Shown here piece after piece: positions 50,142 through 59,271 of a stretch of DNA of 64,000 nucleotides. Source of the DNA: Pseudomonas tolaasii NCPPB 2192. Lineage in GTDB: Bacteria; Pseudomonadota; Gammaproteobacteria; Pseudomonadales; Pseudomonadaceae. The stretch covers positions 2,852,001-2,916,000 of the forward strand of contig NZ_PHHD01000001.1 of the NCBI RefSeq assembly GCF_002813445.1. The letters run 5' to 3'. The position numbers and the translations under genes were made by a program. Under the pieces are notes generated by a model, which ran no database searches, was not told where the DNA came from, and saw only the letters and a list, made by a program, of their open reading frames with translations. The number at the start of each line of letters is the position of its first letter. The stretch's first letter is position 1.

Positions 50142-53100
50142 ATGGGTTTCAATCTTTCCGAATGGGCGCTGCGTAATCGCCAGATCGTACTGTTCCTGAT
50201 GATCCTGCTGGCGGTGGTCGGCACCTTTTCCTACACCAAGCTGGGGCAAAGCGAAGACCCGCCGTTCACCTTCAAGGCCATGGTGATCAAGACCAATTGG
50301 CCGGGGGCCACGGCCCAGGAAGTTTCGCGTCAGGTCACCGAGCGCATCGAGAAAAAGCTGATGGAGACCGGCGACTACGAGCGCATTGTCTCCTTCTCGC
50401 GCCCCGGCGAATCCCAGGTCACCTTCATGGCCCGCGACTCGATGCACTCGGCGCAGATTCCGGACCTGTGGTACCAGGTGCGCAAGAAGATCAGCGACAT
50501 CCGCCAGACCTTGCCGCCGGACATCCAGGGGCCGTTTTTCAACGATGAATTCGGCACCACCTTCGGCAATATCTACGCGCTGACCGGCGATGGTTTTGAT
50601 TACGCGGTGCTCAAGGATTATGCCGACCGCATCCAGATTCAGCTGCAACGCGTAGCGGATGTGGGCAAGGTCGAGCTGCTTGGCCTGCAGGACGAGAAAA
50701 TCTGGATCGAACTGTCCAACCTCAAACTGGCGACCCTCGGCTTGCCATTGGCGGCGGTGCAGCAAGCCCTGCAGGAACAGAACGCCGTCTCCACCGCAGG
50801 CTTCTTCGAAACTCCGACCGAACGCGTGCAACTGCGCGTGTCGGGCAACTTCAAGACCGTCGAAGAGATCCGCAACTTTCCGATTCGGGTGGGCGACCGC
50901 ACGTTCCGTATCGGCGACGTCGCGGACATCCACCGCGGCTTCAACGACCCACCCGCGCCGCGCATGCGTTACATGGGCGCGGATGCGATTGGCCTTGCGG
51001 TGGCTATGCGTGACGGCGGCGACATTCTGGTGTTGGGCAAAGCCCTGGAAGGTGAATTCGCACGCCTGCAGAAGAACCTTCCGGCCGGCATGGAGCTGCG
51101 CAAGGTGTCGGACCAGCCGGCGGCGGTGAAAACCAGTGTCGGAGAATTTGTCCAGGTATTGGCTGAAGCGTTGGCCATTGTGCTGCTGGTGAGTTTCTTC
51201 TCCCTCGGTGTGCGCACCGGCATGGTAGTGGCCCTGGCGATTCCGCTGGTATTGGCGATGACCTTTGCCACCATGTATTACCTGGGCATCGGCCTGCACA
51301 AGATTTCTCTCGGCGCGCTGGTGCTGGCCCTGGGCCTACTGGTGGACGACGCAATCATCGCCGTGGAAATGATGGCGATCAAAATGGAGCAGGGTTACGA
51401 CCGGCTCAAAGCCGCCAGCTTCGCATGGACCAGCACCGCATTCCCGATGCTCACCGGCACGCTGATCACCGCAGCGGGCTTCCTGCCGATTGCCACCGCG
51501 CAGTCGAGCACCGGCGAATACACCCGTTCGATTTTCCAGGTGGTGACCATCGCCTTGCTGGCGTCCTGGGTCGCCGCCGTGGTGTTTGTGCCCTACCTGG
51601 GGGAAAAACTCCTGCCGGACCTGGCGAAAATTCATGCAGCCAAACACGGTACTGATGGGCCTGATCCTTACGGCACGCCGTTCTACCAGCGCGTAAGACG
51701 TTTGGTCGAGTGGTGTGTGCGTCGTCGCAAAACCGTGATCGTGCTGACGCTGGTGCTGTTTATCGGCTCGGTGGCGCTGTTCCGGTTTGTGCCGCAACAG
51801 TTCTTCCCCGCTTCCGGGCGTCTGGAGTTGATGGTCGACCTGAAACTGGCTGAAGGTGCCTCGTTGAGCAATACCGCCGATCAGGTCAAGCGCCTGGAGG
51901 CCCTGCTCAAGGAACACGCGGGCATCGAAAATTACGTGGCTTATGTGGGCACCGGTTCACCGCGTTTCTACCTGCCGCTGGACCAGCAATTACCGGCGGC
52001 CAGCTTTGCGCAGTTTGTGGTGTTGGCGAAAACCATCGAGGAGCGCGAGAGCCTGCGCACCTGGCTGATTGAAACCCTGAACGAGCAATTCCCTGACTTG
52101 CGCTCGCGGGTCACGCGCCTGGAAAACGGCCCGCCCGTGGGGTACCCGGTGCAGTTCCGTGTGACGGGTGAGCACATTGAAGAAGTCCGCGCGTTGGCTC
52201 GGAAAGTGGCGACCAGGGTTCGCGAAAACTCCCACGTGGTCAATGTGCATCTGGACTGGGAAGAACCGAGCAAAATCGTCTACCTGAATATCGATCAGGA
52301 CCGTGCCCGTGCGCTCGGCGTCAGCACCGCCAACCTGTCGAAATTCCTGCAAAGCTCACTCACCGGTTCCAGCGTCAGCCAGTACCGCGAAGACAACGAG
52401 TTGATCGAAATCCTGCTGCGCGGCACCGTGCATGAGCGTACGGAGCTGTCGCTGCTGCCAAGCCTGGCGGTGCCGACCGACAACGGTAAAAGTGTGGCGC
52501 TCTCGCAGATCGCCACCCTCGAGTACGGTTTCGAGGAGGGCATTATCTGGCACCGCAACCGCCTGCCGACCGTGACCATTCGCGCCGATATCTATGGCAA
52601 GGAACAACCGGCGACCCTGGTGCAACAGATCCTGCCGACGCTTGAAGGCGTGCGCGCAGAACTGCCGGACGGCTACCTGCTTGAAGTGGGCGGCACGGTG
52701 GAAGATTCCGCCCGTGGCCAGAATTCGGTAAAGGCCGGTGTGCCGTTGTTCATCGTGGTGGTGTTGACCCTGCTGATGCTGCAATTGCGCAGTTTCTCGC
52801 GCACTGCGATGGTGTTTCTGACGGCGCCGCTGGGCTTGATCGGCGTGACGCTGTTCCTGCTGGTATTCCGTCAGCCCTTTGGTTTTGTGGCCATGCTGGG
52901 GACTATCGCGCTTTCAGGGATGATCATGCGTAATTCGGTGATCCTGGTGGACCAGATTGAACAGGACATCAAGGCAGGTTTGGCGCCTTGGCAGGCGATT
53001 ATCGAGGCCACCGTACGACGCTTTCGGCCGATCGTGCTGACGGCCCTGGCGGCGGTGCTGGCCATGATCCCCTTGTCGCGCAGCGTGTTCTTCGGGCCGA

Positions 53101-53207
53101 TGGCGGTCGCGATCATGGGCGGGTTGATTGTGGCGACGGCGTTGACGCTGCTGTTTTTGCCGGCACTGTACGCTGCCTGGTTCCGGGTCAGGAAGGACGC
53201 CGCGTAA
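50142..53207 (+). CDS. mexK: RND efflux transporter MexK
   Basis: The inner-membrane proton-driven pump, 1021 residues with the RND layout: TM1 (about 13-30), large periplasmic domain, TM2-6, TM7 near 535, second periplasmic domain, TM8-12. The proton-relay aspartates appear in LVDDAIIAVEMM. The start is 6 bases after the mexJ stop. Length and neighbours match MexK; substrate range cannot be read from sequence. Confidence 0.93.
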   Translation: MGFNLSEWALRNRQIVLFLMILLAVVGTFSYTKLGQSEDPPFTFKAMVIKTNWPGATAQEVSRQVTERIEKKLMETGDYERIVSFSRPGESQVTFMARDSMHSAQIPDLWYQVRKKISDIRQTLPPDIQGPFFNDEFGTTFGNIYALTGDGFDYAVLKDYADRIQIQLQRVADVGKVELLGLQDEKIWIELSNLKLATLGLPLAAVQQALQEQNAVSTAGFFETPTERVQLRVSGNFKTVEEIRNFPIRVGDRTFRIGDVADIHRGFNDPPAPRMRYMGADAIGLAVAMRDGGDILVLGKALEGEFARLQKNLPAGMELRKVSDQPAAVKTSVGEFVQVLAEALAIVLLVSFFSLGVRTGMVVALAIPLVLAMTFATMYYLGIGLHKISLGALVLALGLLVDDAIIAVEMMAIKMEQGYDRLKAASFAWTSTAFPMLTGTLITAAGFLPIATAQSSTGEYTRSIFQVVTIALLASWVAAVVFVPYLGEKLLPDLAKIHAAKHGTDGPDPYGTPFYQRVRRLVEWCVRRRKTVIVLTLVLFIGSVALFRFVPQQFFPASGRLELMVDLKLAEGASLSNTADQVKRLEALLKEHAGIENYVAYVGTGSPRFYLPLDQQLPAASFAQFVVLAKTIEERESLRTWLIETLNEQFPDLRSRVTRLENGPPVGYPVQFRVTGEHIEEVRALARKVATRVRENSHVVNVHLDWEEPSKIVYLNIDQDRARALGVSTANLSKFLQSSLTGSSVSQYREDNELIEILLRGTVHERTELSLLPSLAVPTDNGKSVALSQIATLEYGFEEGIIWHRNRLPTVTIRADIYGKEQPATLVQQILPTLEGVRAELPDGYLLEVGGTVEDSARGQNSVKAGVPLFIVVVLTLLMLQLRSFSRTAMVFLTAPLGLIGVTLFLLVFRQPFGFVAMLGTIALSGMIMRNSVILVDQIEQDIKAGLAPWQAIIEATVRRFRPIVLTALAAVLAMIPLSRSVFFGPMAVAIMGGLIVATALTLLFLPALYAAWFRVRKDAA

Positions 53208-53420
53208 TCGCGCCACGCAGCGTTTCAACACGACCCTGTGTTACCACGCCCCGGTTGGGGCGTGAGGCCGGGCCAGACTTACATGCTGATGCAAACCTCA
53301 TCAGCGCGCGCGGAACGTTCTCTTTTTTCGCTCCACTCAGAATTGCCTGATGGACAGGCACACGGTTCGGCTTCGCCAGCAGGCGGCCGAACCTAATTCA
53401 ATGAGTGTATGGAGTGATGT
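53208..53420. other. Intergenic sequence after mexK
   Basis: Contains a hairpin CACGCCCC-GGTT-GGGGCGTG (53245-53264) without a T-tract, possibly a weak or Rho-assisted terminator of mexJK. No gene is convincing here. Together with the uncertain 86-residue frame that follows, about 550 bases lie between mexK and the next clear gene. Confidence 0.5.
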
Positions 53421-53681
53421 ATGTGTTTGTTGAACACCATTAATGCGTTCAAGGGTTTTCTGGGGGCTTTGTTGGGTGGTCACCACACCCATGATCGGGG
53501 GCCCGCGCAGGGCGCTGGGCAGAAGCCCGGGCATACCCATCTGTCGTATACCTCTGCATCCCGGCCGACCTTTGGCCATGCTGTGCCCCAGCGGCCAGGC
53601 CACGGCCACAACCATCCTTACCCGGTGTGCGAGTTTCCGCAGCCCGACAGGCCTGTGCGCCCACTGGCTTCGCTGGGGTGA
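53421..53681 (+). CDS. Possible small His/Pro/Gly-rich protein
   Basis: An 86-residue frame opening with MCLLNTINAFKGFLGALLGG, then a His-rich segment (HHTHD, GHTHLSY, GHGHNHPYP). The first 20 residues are hydrophobic and the rest could bind metal. A GGAG lies 8-9 bases before the ATG. Overlapping frames are also open, and codon composition is not decisive, so it may be noise. No homologue is recognised. Confidence 0.35.
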   Translation: MCLLNTINAFKGFLGALLGGHHTHDRGPAQGAGQKPGHTHLSYTSASRPTFGHAVPQRPGHGHNHPYPVCEFPQPDRPVRPLASLG

Positions 53682-53701
53682 TGAACGGGTAACGTAGGAC
53701 A

Positions 53702-53739
53702 ACTGCGCCAAAATCCTGGAGAGACGATTTTGGCGCAGT
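53702..53739. other. Perfect 14-bp inverted repeat, function unknown
   Basis: ACTGCGCCAAAATC (53702-53715) and GATTTTGGCGCAGT (53726-53739) with a 10-base loop. There is no T-tract on either strand, so it is not a normal terminator. It lies 22 bases from the end of the leftward DUF4197 gene. Confidence 0.8.
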
Positions 53740-53760
53740 GCTTGAGGAGGGGGAGGACGC

Positions 53761-54465
53761 TTACAGCGCGCCAAACACCTTCTTCGCCAGGCTGGTGGCT
53801 GCCGCTGCCGGGTTCTTGCGAATGGTTTCTTCCTGTTGCGCGATCATCTTGAACAGGCCATCCAGCGCCTGCTCGGTCACGTAGCTTTCCACGTTGGCGC
53901 TCTTGGCATCCACCGCGCCGAATGCCGCGGCCTTGCCGGCCAGTGCGTTGTACTGCTGGGCGACGCCGACCTTGTCGGTGGCGGCCTTGACGATCGGCAG
54001 GAACTTGGCACGGATTTGGTCGCGGCTGCTTTTGTTCAGGTATTGAGTGGCCGAATCCTGACCCCCGCTGAGAATGCCCTTGGCGTCGGTCACGCTCATG
54101 TTTTTCACCGCATTGACCAAAATCGGCTGAGCCTGGGTCACGGCCGATTCCGCTGCCTTGTTCATGCTGGTTTCCAGTTGCGTGACCTGGTCGCCCATGC
54201 CGAACATTTTCAGCTTGTCAGCCACTTTGCCCAGCTTGCCGGGCAGGCCGATCTTCACCTCAGGGTTATTGCTGAAGCCACCGGGCACGCCCAGTTGTTT
54301 CACGGCGATCTGTGCGCCCTGGGTCAGTGCGTCCTTCAGGCCGCCGGAGGCGTCACCCTGGGACAGGCTGCCGAGGTCCAGGGCCATGGCGTTGGCGCCG
54401 AGCAGCAGGCCGGCGCACAGGGTGGTGAGGCGAAGGGCAGTCAGGCGAAAAGAGTTACGCAGCAT
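53761..54465 (-). CDS. DUF4197 periplasmic protein
   Basis: The 234-residue product has a Sec signal peptide (hydrophobic about 8-27, cleavage after AMA) and a DUF4197 domain through the rest (ASGGLKDALTQGAQIAVKQLG near 38-58, the C-terminal LDGLFKMIAQQEETIRKNP). The family is exported and helical with no assigned function. It is 23 bases downstream of the YbaY-type lipoprotein gene, likely the same operon. Confidence 0.85.
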   Translation of the reverse strand: MLRNSFRLTALRLTTLCAGLLLGANAMALDLGSLSQGDASGGLKDALTQGAQIAVKQLGVPGGFSNNPEVKIGLPGKLGKVADKLKMFGMGDQVTQLETSMNKAAESAVTQAQPILVNAVKNMSVTDAKGILSGGQDSATQYLNKSSRDQIRAKFLPIVKAATDKVGVAQQYNALAGKAAAFGAVDAKSANVESYVTEQALDGLFKMIAQQEETIRKNPAAAATSLAKKVFGAL

Positions 54466-54488
54466 GGGGGCTTCCTTGATAGTCGAAT

Positions 54489-54890
54489 TCAGTGGGCGAC
54501 GGCATCAACACGCAGGCGCAGCGGTTGCGGGTCCGGGCCGTTGAGTTGCACAGCGTGCCGCTCGGTGGTGATAAACAGTAGCTTGCCGTCCAGCTCGATG
54601 CGAGCACTCACCGAGTACGTGTGGCCGGGTTTGACCTGGGCCGGGTCGTAGCTCAGGTGAAACGGCAGCGGCACCTGGCCTTTGACCGGGCCTTTCTGTT
54701 CGGCGAGGGTTACGGCTGGCGCGTCCATCAGGGATACGTCTTGCAGGCTGACGCTCAAGGTGGCGGCGGGCGGCAGGGCAATACGCTGCAGGTAGAACAC
54801 TTCGCCGTCGAGGCTGGCCTTCGGGGTGGGGCTCATCGATTGGCAGGCTCCGAGCAGGGCAGTCAGGCCCAGGAGAATGATTTTTTTCAT
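54489..54890 (-). CDS. YbaY/META-type small lipoprotein
   Basis: A 133-residue lipoprotein: lipobox LGAC (Cys about 16), then a beta-sandwich domain of the YbaY type (GEVFYLQRIALPPAATLSVSLQDVSL near 30-55, HTYSVSARIELDGKLLFI). Usually located in the outer membrane; function unknown. The ATG at 54890 has AAGGAG 7 bases upstream; an in-frame ATG ten codons earlier lacks one. Precedes the DUF4197 gene. Confidence 0.83.
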   Translation of the reverse strand: MKKIILLGLTALLGACQSMSPTPKASLDGEVFYLQRIALPPAATLSVSLQDVSLMDAPAVTLAEQKGPVKGQVPLPFHLSYDPAQVKPGHTYSVSARIELDGKLLFITTERHAVQLNGPDPQPLRLRVDAVAH

Positions 54891-54909
54891 GGTACAGCTC
54901 CTTTTCAAC

Positions 54910-54937
54910 GGCGCCGGCATCCAACCGGCGCCTTTTT
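54910..54937 (+). terminator. Terminator-shaped hairpin downstream of plsB (T-tract on + strand)
   Basis: GGCGCCGG and CCGGCGCC arms with a 7-base loop, then TTTTT on the + strand. The flanking genes all run leftward, so the T-tract faces the wrong way; in the leftward transcript the hairpin is followed by GTTGAAAAGG. It may still attenuate plsB read-through. Confidence 0.5.
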
Positions 54938-54941
54938 AAAT

Positions 54942-57461
54942 CTAGCGGCTTTCTTCCGGTTTGACCGGCTCGGGCTCCGCCGGCGCTTCAGCTGCGCCAT
55001 CGACGCGGTGCAGTGCGACCTGGCGAATCGACAGCCGGATATCGGCCGGCAACACGCGTTTGGCGGCCCCTTCGGCCAGTTCGCCGAGCAGGTCGTGGTA
55101 GCTCAACTTGCCGGCTTCGTCGCGACGCAGCACATCTTCTTCCAGCAACGTCTGGATAAAATGTCGGAAAAGGCTTTTATCGAAAAACTCCGGCGCATTG
55201 AGGCCATGCAGAATCGACAGGCGCTGGGCCATGATCGTGCACAGGTCTTCCAGTTCCTCGGCGCTGATGCTGTTCTGGCCGCTGTTGAGCAGCAGCGAAA
55301 TTGCCATGTAGAAACGTTGCAGGGTCTGGGCGATGCTTTTGGACAGCAGCGTCAGCAGCACGAAGTGTCGCGAACTCGGCGCCGGGCGCAGGTACACCTC
55401 GTTTTCGAAGCGCAGCAGGCCCTGCTCCACAAAGGCTTCCAGCCACTGGTCGACCACGGCGTCCAGCTCGTCCAGTGACCAGCGGATAAACAACTCCGAT
55501 TGCAGGTACGGGTACAGCGCGCGGGTGAAACGCAGGATCTGTTCGCGGCTCATGCGCGAGCTGCTCTGGAAGAAGCTGGCGAGCAACGCGGGCAGGGCGA
55601 AAATGTGCAGCACGTTGTTGCGGTAGTAGGTCATCAGGACGGCATTTTGCTCGTCCAGATAGACGATTTTGCCCAGGGCATCGCTTTGCTCCGAGAGCAG
55701 GTCCATATCTTTGACGTGCTTGATCAGCGCCAGGCCATCGCCTTCCGGCAAGGTGGTATGGGGCGAGTAGGGCACGCGGCGCAGCAGCGCCAGGTACAGG
55801 TCGAGCTGACGTGCCATGGCCTGTTCGTCCAGAGCCAGGCGCGTGGTCGACAGCAACGCCAGGGCCACCAGGTTCACCGGGTTTACGGCCGCGGCTTCGT
55901 TCAAGTGGCGCGCCACCTGCTCGCCGAGACGGTTGGTGGTTTCGTTGAGCCAGGCCGGTTTGTAGTTCGGGCCCAGTTCCTGGGCACGCCAGTCCGGCTG
56001 CTCGGCGTCGAGGAACTCGGCCAGCTTGATCGGCTCACCGAAGTTGACGGCTACCTGGCCAAAGCGCTGCTTGAGTGCGCCGACCACTTTGAAAATGTCG
56101 AAAATCGACTCTTTCTTCTTGCTCGCGCCGCGCAGCTCGCCGAGGTAGGTGCGGCCTTCGAGCACGCGCTCATAGCCGATGTACACCGGCACAAATACGA
56201 TGGGCATACGCGAGGAGCGCAGGAAACTGCGCAGAGTGATCGCCAGCATCCCGGTTTTCGGCTGCAGCATGCGCCCGGTACGCGAACGGCCGCCTTCCAC
56301 GAAGTACTCCACCGGAAAGCCCTTGGTGAAGAGGGTGTGCAGGTATTCGTTGAACACCGAGGTGTACAGCGGGTTGCCCTTGAAGGTGCGGCGCATGAAA
56401 AACGCTCCGCCACGACGCAGCAGGCTGCCGATCACCGGCATGTTCAGGTTGATCCCGGCGGCGATGTGCGGCGGGGTCAGGCCGTTTTTGAACAGCAGGT
56501 AAGACAGCAACAGGTAGTCGATGTGGCTGCGGTGGCAAGGGACGTAGATCACCTCGTAACCCTGGGCAACCTTTTGCACACCTTCGATGTTATTGACCTT
56601 GATGCCGTCGTAGATCTTGTTCCAGAACCAGCTCAGCACCACCTCCAGGAAGCGGATCGCGGTATAGGTGTAGTCCGAGGCGATTTCGTTTCCGTAGCGC
56701 AGGGCCTGGGCCTTGGCTTTTTCCGGGGAGATTTTTTCCCGTTCGGCTTCGTCCGCAATCGCCTGGCGCACCAGCGGCATGTTGACCAGGCCCTTCACCA
56801 GGTTGCGACGGTGGGACAGGTCGGGGCCGATCACGGCGGTTTTCAGGTTACGAAAGTGCACACGCAGGATGCGCTGGGCCATGCGCACGGTACGTTCGTG
56901 CCCTTTATTGTGCTCGATCAATTCACGCAGGTTGATAGGCGCAGAGAATTGCACACGGGTCTTGCGGCCCAGGATCAGGATGCTCAACAACCGGCGCAGG
57001 CGCCCGGTCACGGCCCAGCTGTCGGCAAACAGCAGTTTCCACGGGCTGGACTCGCTCTCCGGTGACTGGCCCCAGAACACACTGACCGGAATGATTTGTG
57101 CATTCTCTTCGGCGTGTTCGCTGAGGGTGTTGACCAGCCGGGTCAGGGTCGGCGGCGCGCCGCGCTTGTCCTGGCGGCCGAGCCAATCCGGTTCCGGCGT
57201 GAGGTAGAAGAATGCCGCAGGTTCCAGCAACGGGCCCACCGACACCGGCAGCACCGGCCGCGGCAGGCCGGCCTTGGTGCATTCCTTGTCGACCACCGCC
57301 AATTCGGTGAGGGAAGGCGATTGCAGGACGTAGAACACCGGCCGGCTGCGGTCCAGGTTAAGGGTTAGGGACGACTGGTTGATCGTCTCTGAGCGAACCC
57401 AGAGGTACAACAGCCGACGCAAGGTGCCAAACACCAGACGGCGGAACGGGGAGCGGGTCAT
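54942..57461 (-). CDS. plsB: Glycerol-3-phosphate acyltransferase
   Basis: PlsB transfers acyl groups to sn-glycerol-3-phosphate, the first step of phospholipid synthesis, at the inner membrane. The 839-residue length is typical. Acyltransferase motifs are intact: HRSHIDY (HxxxxD), the downstream GGAFFMRRTFKGN, and FVEGGRSRTGR. It is followed, not overlapped, by a hairpin and the small lipoprotein genes. Confidence 0.96.
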   Translation of the reverse strand: MTRSPFRRLVFGTLRRLLYLWVRSETINQSSLTLNLDRSRPVFYVLQSPSLTELAVVDKECTKAGLPRPVLPVSVGPLLEPAAFFYLTPEPDWLGRQDKRGAPPTLTRLVNTLSEHAEENAQIIPVSVFWGQSPESESSPWKLLFADSWAVTGRLRRLLSILILGRKTRVQFSAPINLRELIEHNKGHERTVRMAQRILRVHFRNLKTAVIGPDLSHRRNLVKGLVNMPLVRQAIADEAEREKISPEKAKAQALRYGNEIASDYTYTAIRFLEVVLSWFWNKIYDGIKVNNIEGVQKVAQGYEVIYVPCHRSHIDYLLLSYLLFKNGLTPPHIAAGINLNMPVIGSLLRRGGAFFMRRTFKGNPLYTSVFNEYLHTLFTKGFPVEYFVEGGRSRTGRMLQPKTGMLAITLRSFLRSSRMPIVFVPVYIGYERVLEGRTYLGELRGASKKKESIFDIFKVVGALKQRFGQVAVNFGEPIKLAEFLDAEQPDWRAQELGPNYKPAWLNETTNRLGEQVARHLNEAAAVNPVNLVALALLSTTRLALDEQAMARQLDLYLALLRRVPYSPHTTLPEGDGLALIKHVKDMDLLSEQSDALGKIVYLDEQNAVLMTYYRNNVLHIFALPALLASFFQSSSRMSREQILRFTRALYPYLQSELFIRWSLDELDAVVDQWLEAFVEQGLLRFENEVYLRPAPSSRHFVLLTLLSKSIAQTLQRFYMAISLLLNSGQNSISAEELEDLCTIMAQRLSILHGLNAPEFFDKSLFRHFIQTLLEEDVLRRDEAGKLSYHDLLGELAEGAAKRVLPADIRLSIRQVALHRVDGAAEAPAEPEPVKPEESR

Positions 57462-57642
57462 AGGCGTGCTGCTTCAAGTGGAAAAAACCGAGCAGGCGCT
57501 CGGGCGAGTAGTGTGCCGTATTCGCCGAAAATCGGCAAAAAAGCGGCTAAATAAACTTGAGTTGAAGCTTTTTGAGCCTGTCATATACTCGGCAGTTCAA
57601 TGCGACTGACTCAACAATAAAAAGCATGTGGGAGCAAAACAG

Positions 57643-57852
57643 ATGGCAACGCGCGAAACCGGCAATGTGAAGTGGTTCAACGATGCAAAGGGCTACGGGT
57701 TTATTCAGCGCGATGACGGCAAGGATGTGTTTGTGCACTACCGCGCCATTCGCGGTGAAGGCCACCGCTCTTTGGCTGAGGGCCAGCAGGTGGAATACGC
57801 CGTGGTGACCGGCGAGAAGGGTTTGCAGGCGGAGGATGTGGTGGGTCTGTAA
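57643..57852 (+). CDS. Cold-shock-domain protein (CspA family)
   Basis: A 69-residue single cold-shock domain: KWFNDAKGYGFIQ (RNP1, about 10-22) and DVFVHY (RNP2, about 28-33). It binds single-stranded RNA or DNA as an RNA chaperone. ATG at 57643 follows GGAG with 9-base spacing. An A/T-rich stretch before it (57545-57625) probably contains the promoter and a 5' leader. Divergent from plsB. A doubled REPIN follows. Confidence 0.93.
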   Translation: MATRETGNVKWFNDAKGYGFIQRDDGKDVFVHYRAIRGEGHRSLAEGQQVEYAVVTGEKGLQAEDVVGL

Positions 57853-57887
57853 GGTCGGATCGGCCTTGAACGGGTAAACAGATCAAT

Positions 57888-58005
57888 GTGGGAGTTGGCT
57901 TGTGTGGGAGCCGGGCTTGCCCGCGATGCATGCGCCTCGGTCTGTCAGGCAGACCAGAGTGATGCTATCGCAGGCAAGCCAGCTCCCACACAAGCCAGCT
58001 CCCAC
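57888..58005. repeat. REPIN with doubled ends
   Basis: An inner pair (left GTGGGAGCCGGGCTTGCCCGCGAT, right ATCGCAGGCAAGCCAGCTCCCAC) is flanked outside by an extra tip copy on each side (GTGGGAGTTGGCTTGT left, ACAAGCCAGCTCCCAC right). The left and right inner arms are of different subtypes. Same architecture as the element at 7093. Confidence 0.9.
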
Positions 58006-58029
58006 ATTGATTGGGTTTGCAGCTTTAAG

Positions 58030-58407
58030 TCAGGCCGTTTTCCAGGTGATCTGCTCTTCACCGTCTGCGCTGATGCGAATCCAGGTGTCGGCGCTTTCCT
58101 CACCTTCTTCCTCAACCCAGGTGCCCGGTGCGCAGCGCACTTCCACGTTCAGCGCGGCAAAGGCGGCGCGGGCGCAGGCGATGTCGTCGTCCCATGGGGT
58201 CTGGTCGCTTTCCAGGTACAGGCTGTTCCATTTGCCTACGGCTTTGGGCAGCCAGGTGACGGGCACGTTGCCGGCCTTGCACTTGTAGGTCTGGCCCTTC
58301 TGCACCCAGTCACTGCACGGGCCCAGGGCGGCGCCGAGCCAGGCGGCGATGGCCTTGTGGTCGACGTCGGCGTCCTTCAGGTAAATCTCGATATCAGGTT
58401 GGCGCAT
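58030..58407 (-). CDS. Conserved small hypothetical protein
   Basis: A 125-residue acidic soluble protein with several Trp and Cys residues (GPCSDWVQKGQTYKCKAG, PVTWLPKAVGKWNSLYLES). No signal or known motif. The ATG at 58407 follows GAGGAA; a longer frame from 58440 lacks a ribosome site. Position after rlmA on the same strand, separated by about 54 bases. Confidence 0.65.
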   Translation of the reverse strand: MRQPDIEIYLKDADVDHKAIAAWLGAALGPCSDWVQKGQTYKCKAGNVPVTWLPKAVGKWNSLYLESDQTPWDDDIACARAAFAALNVEVRCAPGTWVEEEGEESADTWIRISADGEEQITWKTA

Positions 58408-58461
58408 GGATGTTCCTCGTTGCGGGATTCGAAAATCCATTCGCGGATGCTTAAAAGTCGG

Positions 58462-59271
58462 TTATTGAAGCACGAAATAATCGTAACGCATCGACACAGT
58501 CACCTTCAGCGGCTCGGCCGCCTCGATCACTTGCGCGCGACGCTCGGCGCTGGCCCGCCAGCCGTGGGGTGTCATGGCCAACAGGTTGGCGCGGTCCCCG
58601 GGTTCGGTGAGGCTCAGGGTGAACTCCAGCACTTCGCTGTGTGCCAGGCTCATGCCGTCCGGCACCAGAGCCAAATGCTTGTCGTCGGTGTACTCGCGCA
58701 CTTCGTCGTACAGACGCTCGCGCAATTCCATCAGGTGGCCACTGGTCGGGCCTACCTTCATCAAGCCGCCGCCGGGGCTGAGCAAGCGTTTGGCCTCTGC
58801 CCAGTCCAGCGGGCTGAACACGCTGGCGAGGAATTGGCAGCTGCCTGAGGCCAATGGCACGCGGGCCATGCTGGCGATCAACCAGGTCAGCGCCGGGTTG
58901 CGTTTGCACGCGCGCTTGACCGCTTCCTTGGAAATATCCAGCGCGTAGCCATCGGCGTGGGGCAGGGCGTCGGCGATTTGCGCGGTGTAGTAACCCTCGC
59001 CACAGCCGATGTCCACCCAGCGCGCCGGGGCACGTTCGCCCGCCAGTTCTGCCAGGCGTTTGGCGACCGGGGCGTAGTGCCCGGCGTTGAGGAACTCGCG
59101 GCGCGCCTCGACCATGGCGAGGTTGTCGCCCGGGTCGCGGCTGTTCTTGTGCTGCACCGGCAACAGGTTCAGGTAACCCTGGCGCGCGCGGTCGAAACGG
59201 TGCCCGGCCGGGCACGCCACGCCATTGTCCACTGCGTTGAGCGGTTCACTGCAAAGGGGACAAGCGAGCAT
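58462..59271 (-). CDS. rlmA: 23S rRNA (guanine745-N1)-methyltransferase RlmA
   Basis: RlmA methylates G745 in helix 35 of 23S rRNA. The 269-residue protein starts with a zinc-binding pattern (Cys4, Cys7, Cys20, His24) and has a SAM-binding Rossmann fold (VDIGCGEGYYTAQIA, about 85-99). Gram-negative members are RlmA(I); close homologues methylate G748, so the exact base is inferred. Its ATG shares a base with the dapE stop (TGATG), indicating coupling. Confidence 0.88.
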   Translation of the reverse strand: MLACPLCSEPLNAVDNGVACPAGHRFDRARQGYLNLLPVQHKNSRDPGDNLAMVEARREFLNAGHYAPVAKRLAELAGERAPARWVDIGCGEGYYTAQIADALPHADGYALDISKEAVKRACKRNPALTWLIASMARVPLASGSCQFLASVFSPLDWAEAKRLLSPGGGLMKVGPTSGHLMELRERLYDEVREYTDDKHLALVPDGMSLAHSEVLEFTLSLTEPGDRANLLAMTPHGWRASAERRAQVIEAAEPLKVTVSMRYDYFVLQ

